From: JBFWUW01 sp050247075
GTDB lineage: Bacteria > Planctomycetota > Planctomycetia > Pirellulales > JBFWUW01
Length of the DNA: 64,000 bases
Assembly: GCA_050247075.1 (NCBI GenBank)
Contig: JBFWUW010000013.1
Coordinates: forward strand, 45,796 to 109,795
Direction: 5' to 3'
Position numbers and translations under genes: made by a program. This document shows, one piece after another, positions 60,061 through 64,000 of the stretch. Positions within the stretch are counted from its first letter, which is position 1; each line of letters opens with the position of its first letter. The notes beneath the pieces were generated by a model that saw only the letters and a program-made list of their open reading frames with translations, searched no databases and had not been told where the DNA came from.

Positions 60061-60825
60061 ATGCGAGACAACGTACGAGCTTTTGTCGAGATCGCCGCGA
60101 CGGCCTGGGAACTGGCCGGCCCGGTCTATGAGTTTGGCGCGTACTGCGTGGAGGGGCAGGCGGATATCGCCAATCTGCGGCGGCTGTTTCCCGGCAGCTT
60201 GTATGTCGGCTGCGACATGCGGCCTGGGCCGGGCGTCGATCGGGTGGAAGACCTGGCCCAGTTGTCGCTGCCCGATGGCTGCGCCCGCACCATTATCTGC
60301 GTCGATACGCTGGAACACGTCTTCGAGGCGCGCCGCGCGGTCGATGAGATGATCCGCGTGCTGGCACCCGGCGGCACGTTGCTGGTCGCCGCGCCGATGA
60401 ACTTTCGCGTGCATGATTACCCCAGCGACTACTGGCGGCTGACTCCCAGTTGCCTGTCTCGGCTGTTGGCCCCCTTGGATGCGGCCGTGATCGGCTGGCA
60501 AGGGGTGGAAAGCCACCCCCACACGGTCTTTGGCGCGGCTTGCAAAGGGCCGGTCCGCGGCGGTTTTTCCCGCGGGGCGGGCCGGTTCATGGATGGCTTT
60601 CAAGCCTGGCTGACGGCGCAACGGGCCGCCATACGCTGGCCAACCCGCGCCAAGAACGCCGTGGCGGGTGTTATCCGCGGCAAGGGAGAACGGAGGCAAA
60701 TTCGTGATCGTTACCGAGCCAATTTCGCCGTGTCGCTTCCCGCGCGGCAATCGGCGGACCTGCTTAGTTTTCTAGCGCCGCGCGAGCAGCCCGCCTTGCC
60801 GGGCGAACTGCACAAAGCGGCGTGA
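60061..60825 (+). CDS. Class I SAM-dependent methyltransferase
   Basis: 254 residues. Rossmann-fold methyltransferase motifs: 'VYEFGAYCVEGQ' (motif I region, weaker than usual), 'YVGCDMRPGPGVDRVED', 'RTIICVDTLEHVFEARRAVDEMIRVLAPGGTLLVAAPMNFRVHDYPSDYWRLTP'. Related enzymes act on sugars or lipid-linked intermediates. Its stop overlaps the next gene's start (GTGA), so they are coupled. Confidence 0.82.
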   Translation: MRDNVRAFVEIAATAWELAGPVYEFGAYCVEGQADIANLRRLFPGSLYVGCDMRPGPGVDRVEDLAQLSLPDGCARTIICVDTLEHVFEARRAVDEMIRVLAPGGTLLVAAPMNFRVHDYPSDYWRLTPSCLSRLLAPLDAAVIGWQGVESHPHTVFGAACKGPVRGGFSRGAGRFMDGFQAWLTAQRAAIRWPTRAKNAVAGVIRGKGERRQIRDRYRANFAVSLPARQSADLLSFLAPREQPALPGELHKAA

Positions 60826-62489
60826 AACCAGAACCGAATGTTGCCATGTCGCACTCAGCCCGCGTGTTGGTAGTTGGCCTCGATGGTGCAACATACGACA
60901 TGCTGACGCCGCTCGTCGAGCGCGGCGCGCTTCCCAATTTGGCGCGGTTCATGCAATCGGCGGCGCTGGCCGAGTGCCGCTCGACCGCCCCCTGTATTAC
61001 GCCGGCCGCCTGGACCACGTTCCAAACCGGAACCGACGTGGCCCAGCACGGCATCGTGGACTATCGCTACCTGGACCACGCTCGCGGGCAACTAGCGCTG
61101 AACAATGCCACGCGGATCGGCTGCCCGACGTTGTTTCAGACGCTGGCCGAAGCGGGGCACGAGGTCGTTTCGCTCAATCTGCCGATGACTTATCCGCCAG
61201 CGGCCAATGTCGCCGGCCTGGTCGTGGGAGGGCTCGATAGCCCTTCCATCTCGGCCGCCTTGGCACCTTATCCCCGGTTCTCAGAGCGGCTGCGAGCCAG
61301 CGGGACCAGGTTTGATCTTTCGCCCGTCTGGCGCCGGGTGCCGCAAGATGGGGACGAACTGGCGGCGGCGGTGGCGGAGACGAGGCAAGATTTTCGCGGC
61401 CGGGCCGCGGCCGCCCGGCTGGCCGACGGGTTTGTCGATTGGCGGTTGATGTTCGTGCAGTTTCAAACACTGGATGCCTTGCAGCATCGCTGCTGGCACT
61501 TGTTGGGGCTGGAGGGCGATTCGCCCCGCCCCACATGGACCAGCCAGATCTATCGCGCTTTAAAGGCCCTGGACGATGCCCTGGGGGAATTATTGGAACT
61601 AGCCCAACGGCGTGGCGCCAGCGTGATGATGGTGAGCGACCATGGATTTGGCCGGTTCCGGGGGAAGGTCTCCGTGCCGGAACTGTTGCGCCGGCGAGGG
61701 CTGTGGCGGCCGGCGGGGGCGGGTGATTGGTTGCGGCACATGGCGGCGCGGACGGCGCTAATGGGCCGCAAATGGCTGCAGCGCCGCCAGCGGCACGGAG
61801 CCAGCACGGCCAGCGTGTTGCGTCCGCCACAAGAAGTTTTGCCCACCGATTGGCGGCGCAGCCCCACGGTTGCCTTGCATGGCGACTTGGCGGGGCTGGT
61901 TTACCTCAACACGCCCGAGCGCTTCGGCCCGCAGTCTTGCGCGGCTCTGGGCACGCCAAGGCTGCGCGAAGAAGCGACGGCCGCCGCGATCGCCGCTTTT
62001 CAAGAGGCCCGGCATCCGGAGACGGGCGAACGGTTGTTCGTCGATGCCTGGTCCACGGCCGAGCGCTGGAACTGCGATCCGCTGAGCCGGTCGTTGCCCG
62101 ACGTGGTGGCGATTCCAGCCGACGGTTTTCATACCCGCACCAAGTACGACGGCGGCAGGCGGCTGCTTTCGGCGGATTCGTTGCTCAGCGGCACGCATCG
62201 CATGCAGGGCGTGTTGATGCTCTCATCGCCAGGGGCGGCCAGTGGCCAACGCTTCTCCGCCGAATTGCGCGACGCGGCCCCCACCATCTTACGCATGCTG
62301 CATCTGGCCCCCGCCCCCACCATGACTGGCCGCGTGTTGGAGGAAATGTTGGGCGATTCCCAGGATGCCCATCCGTTGCCAGCGCGTGGGCTAAAACCCG
62401 CGCTACGGCCGGCTCCCGAGCCGGCCCTTTCGGCCGATCAACAACAGGTTGTCGAACAGCGGTTACGCGACCTGGGATATTTGGATTGA
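60822..62489 (+). CDS. Alkaline phosphatase superfamily enzyme (type I phosphodiesterase type)
   Basis: 555 residues. Start GTG 60822 in a GTGA overlap with the methyltransferase; an ATG at 60846 is possible. Superfamily motifs: 'VLVVGLDGATYDMLTPLV' with the metal Asp, the nucleophile Thr/Ser region 'CITPAAWTTFQTGTDVAQHGI' (about residues 60-80), and 'MMVSDHGFGRF' with the metal D-H pair (about 270-280). These are type I phosphodiesterases/phosphoglycerol-transferase-like enzymes. Near the C-terminus (62386-62406) a dispersed repeat arm is part of the coding sequence (LPARGLKPALRPA). A role in a surface polymer is likely from the neighbours. Confidence 0.85.
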   Translation: MKPEPNVAMSHSARVLVVGLDGATYDMLTPLVERGALPNLARFMQSAALAECRSTAPCITPAAWTTFQTGTDVAQHGIVDYRYLDHARGQLALNNATRIGCPTLFQTLAEAGHEVVSLNLPMTYPPAANVAGLVVGGLDSPSISAALAPYPRFSERLRASGTRFDLSPVWRRVPQDGDELAAAVAETRQDFRGRAAAARLADGFVDWRLMFVQFQTLDALQHRCWHLLGLEGDSPRPTWTSQIYRALKALDDALGELLELAQRRGASVMMVSDHGFGRFRGKVSVPELLRRRGLWRPAGAGDWLRHMAARTALMGRKWLQRRQRHGASTASVLRPPQEVLPTDWRRSPTVALHGDLAGLVYLNTPERFGPQSCAALGTPRLREEATAAAIAAFQEARHPETGERLFVDAWSTAERWNCDPLSRSLPDVVAIPADGFHTRTKYDGGRRLLSADSLLSGTHRMQGVLMLSSPGAASGQRFSAELRDAAPTILRMLHLAPAPTMTGRVLEEMLGDSQDAHPLPARGLKPALRPAPEPALSADQQQVVEQRLRDLGYLD

Positions 62490-62492
62490 TAT

Positions 62493-62549
62493 GTAGGAGG
62501 CGATTCCATCGCCGCTGCCGTTCCGATCGGCGATGGAATCGCCTCCTAC
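62493..62549. terminator. Perfect 21-bp inverted mini-hairpin repeat between convergent genes
   Basis: Two copies of the mini-hairpin (GGCGAT, GGA, ATCGCC, TCCTAC) in opposite directions form a 21-bp perfect inverted repeat (62493-62513 and 62529-62549) around 15 bases. It could terminate both the phosphatase and the der transcripts. No T-tract. Confidence 0.6.
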
Positions 62550-62559
62550 AGGGCACCCA

Positions 62560-63915
62560 TTACCCTTCGCTGTTGCGCAAAGCCCGCTCTTCCAGCGTGT
62601 GGCTTTCTCGCTGACGGAGGTAAACCTTGATCGGAATTTCGCCAAAGGGGAGTTCGTCGCGCAGGGCACCCAACAGGTAGCGCATGTATGTCCGGTCGAA
62701 TGAGTTGGGGTCGCTGCAAAACAGCACGATCGTGGGAGGCTGTTCGCCGACTTGCGTGGCGTAGTAAATCTTAGGCAGGTGCCCCCGCACCAACGGCGGC
62801 GGGTTGCGCTCCACGGCTGCCCGCACCATGCGGTTCAGTTCGCCCGTGCCGACGCGGGCCAGAGCCTGCTTGAACAGCATTTGCGAATGATTCAACAGCG
62901 CCTTGACGTTGCGGCCCGTCTGTCCTGTGATGAAGGCGATCGGCACGTAGCGCATGCTGCGGAAGGTGTCGTTGAGATACCGCACCCAGCGGTCGGTGGC
63001 CATCTGGCCTTGGTACAAGTCCCACTTGTTGACCACGAAGACGCACGGCTTGTATTGCTCGGCAATGTAAGTGCAAAGCTGCTTATCGACCTTGCTGATT
63101 TGTTGCGCGCAGTCAAAAAACAGCAACACTACGTCCGCCCGGCGGATGCTGCGCTGGGCCCGATGAAAACTGTAGAAGTCCAAATTGGAGTGGATGCTGG
63201 TGCGGCGGCGCAAGCCGGGCGTGTCGATAGCGACGAACGCCTTGCCGTCCAGTTCAAATCGCACGTCGACGCTGTCGCGGGTCGTGCCGGGAACCTCGCT
63301 GACGATCATCCGTTCGGCTTCGGCCAGATTGTTGATAAAAGTGCTCTTGCCGACATTCTGGCGGCCGACGATGGCCACTTTCATCGTCGGGTCTCCCGGA
63401 GCCGGTTCGTCGGTCTCGTCGGGCAGGCGCTCCAGAATCATCTTCATCAATTCGTCGCGGTTGCGGTTTTCCTTGGCGCTAACGCGCACCAGTTTGCCGC
63501 GGCCCAAACGGTAGAACTCGTTGGCTTCGGCCTCCAACGATTCAGAGTCGGTCTTGTTGGCCACGCAAATCACCGGCACATCGACGTACCGCAGGCGCTT
63601 GCCCACTTCCTGGTCCATGGGGGCCAGGCCCGAGCGCGTATCGACGACAAACAGCACCACATCGGCCGAGTCAATCGCCGCCTGGATCTGCTCGTCAACC
63701 TGGGCGGTGAGATTATCGACATCGTCGTGCCCCATACCCCCCGTATCGACCAGCTCAAAATAGCGCTCGTCCTCGCGCATCAGGTAGGTCATGCGGTCGC
63801 GAGTAACGCCCGCCACATCGTCCACAATGGCCAGCCGACGGCCCGCCAGCCAATTGAAAATGCTGGACTTCCCGACGTTTGGCCGGCCTACGATGACGAC
63901 GTGTGGCACACCCAT
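62560..63915 (-). CDS. der: GTPase Der (EngA), ribosome assembly
   Basis: 451 residues from ATG 63915 (MGVPHVVIVGRPNVGKSSIFNWLAG); the longer frame upstream lacks family character. Two tandem GTPase domains: the first with GRPNVGKS, DTGG and 'NKTD', the second (from about residue 180) with 'GRQNVGKST', 'DTPG' and 'NKWD'. A C-terminal KH-like domain ends the protein ('IPIKVYLRQRESHTLEERALR'). It matures the 50S subunit and is essential in most bacteria. It is convergent with the phosphatase and divergent from a partial gene at the window end. Confidence 0.97.
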   Translation of the reverse strand: MGVPHVVIVGRPNVGKSSIFNWLAGRRLAIVDDVAGVTRDRMTYLMREDERYFELVDTGGMGHDDVDNLTAQVDEQIQAAIDSADVVLFVVDTRSGLAPMDQEVGKRLRYVDVPVICVANKTDSESLEAEANEFYRLGRGKLVRVSAKENRNRDELMKMILERLPDETDEPAPGDPTMKVAIVGRQNVGKSTFINNLAEAERMIVSEVPGTTRDSVDVRFELDGKAFVAIDTPGLRRRTSIHSNLDFYSFHRAQRSIRRADVVLLFFDCAQQISKVDKQLCTYIAEQYKPCVFVVNKWDLYQGQMATDRWVRYLNDTFRSMRYVPIAFITGQTGRNVKALLNHSQMLFKQALARVGTGELNRMVRAAVERNPPPLVRGHLPKIYYATQVGEQPPTIVLFCSDPNSFDRTYMRYLLGALRDELPFGEIPIKVYLRQRESHTLEERALRNSEG

Positions 63916-63956
63916 TGGTTTTCCGCGTGTTATCCAGATTATTCGAGGAGTGCCCT

Positions 63957-64000
63957 GTGACCAAGCCAAGAAACCGGCGACTATTGCGTTTTGGACCGCT
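63957..64000 (+). CDS. First codons of a gene running off the window
   Basis: A GTG at 63957 starts MTKPRNRRLLRFGP, still open at the window end. GAGGAG (63945-63950) lies 6 bases before it, a good ribosome binding site, 41 bp from the divergent der start. The basic N-terminus gives no family clue. Too short to be sure. Confidence 0.45.
   Translation, partial: MTKPRNRRLLRFGP

Noticed and set aside
1..64000. CRISPR arrays, tRNA or rRNA genes, intact transposases
   Set aside because: No regular spacer-repeat pattern, no tRNA arm sequences and no transposase-like translation were recognised by reading; a model-based search was not possible here.

Overview
The window looks like chromosomal DNA of a planctomycete, most likely from the Pirellulales side of the phylum. 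The evidence is a DUF1559 prepilin-like protein, a DUF1570 protein, an ECF sigma factor of the planctomycete type next to a multi-pass Ser/Thr kinase, a second kinase fused to leucine-rich repeats, GC-rich DNA with long antisense open frames, and many families of short palindromic repeats between genes. No rRNA, tRNA, CRISPR array or intact insertion sequence was seen.

Layout. 1-4.1 kb: the 3' part of a DUF11-type repeat protein, a DUF1570 putative metalloprotein, and a secreted DUF4198 protein. 4.3-11.1 kb: a complete tripartite RND efflux system on the minus strand (outer membrane factor, His-rich adaptor, enlarged pump). 11.5-18.2 kb: a DUF1559 protein, a Cys-rich exported protein, an ImmA/IrrE-type peptidase, a GntP-type permease and FtsH. 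18.6-21.8 kb: dxr overlapping an enlarged RseP-type site-2 protease. 21.9-25.3 kb: two exported proteins of unknown function, then a 1.36 kb gene-poor island made of palindromes.

25.3-41.2 kb: a minus-strand operon for all 14 complex I subunits in the order nuoA-B-C-D-E-F-(nucleotidyltransferase)-G-H-I-J-K-L-M-N. A palindrome matching the Rex redox-repressor operator lies about 115 bp upstream of nuoA, which suggests control by the NADH/NAD+ ratio. A nucleotidyltransferase gene sits between nuoF and nuoG with gaps of 6 and 9 bp. Several short repeats lie in the operon's gaps, and two of them supply the stop codons of nuoE and nuoH.

41.8-50.9 kb: a signalling and surface region with the sigma factor and zinc-ribbon kinase pair, a debris island holding a decayed 135 bp fragment of nuoB, a collagen-like protein with 162 bp DNA tandem repeats, a kinase with leucine-rich repeats, a TPR glycosyltransferase and a GNAT acetyltransferase. 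50.9-57.8 kb: an iron-type ABC permease without partners, an SPFH protein, a GmhB-like phosphatase, an MFS transporter flanked on both sides by copies of one double-palindrome element, and a membrane protein with a basic tail. 58.3-62.5 kb: a compact set of membrane glycosyltransferase, methyltransferase and alkaline-phosphatase-superfamily enzyme, probably for a surface glycan. The window ends with the GTPase der and the first codons of a divergent gene.

The strongest leads for something new are the Rex-like operator, the nucleotidyltransferase inside the nuo operon, the nuoB fragment, and a family of mini-hairpins (GGA loop, covarying stem, TCYTAC tail) that recurs through the window and coincides with gene ends.
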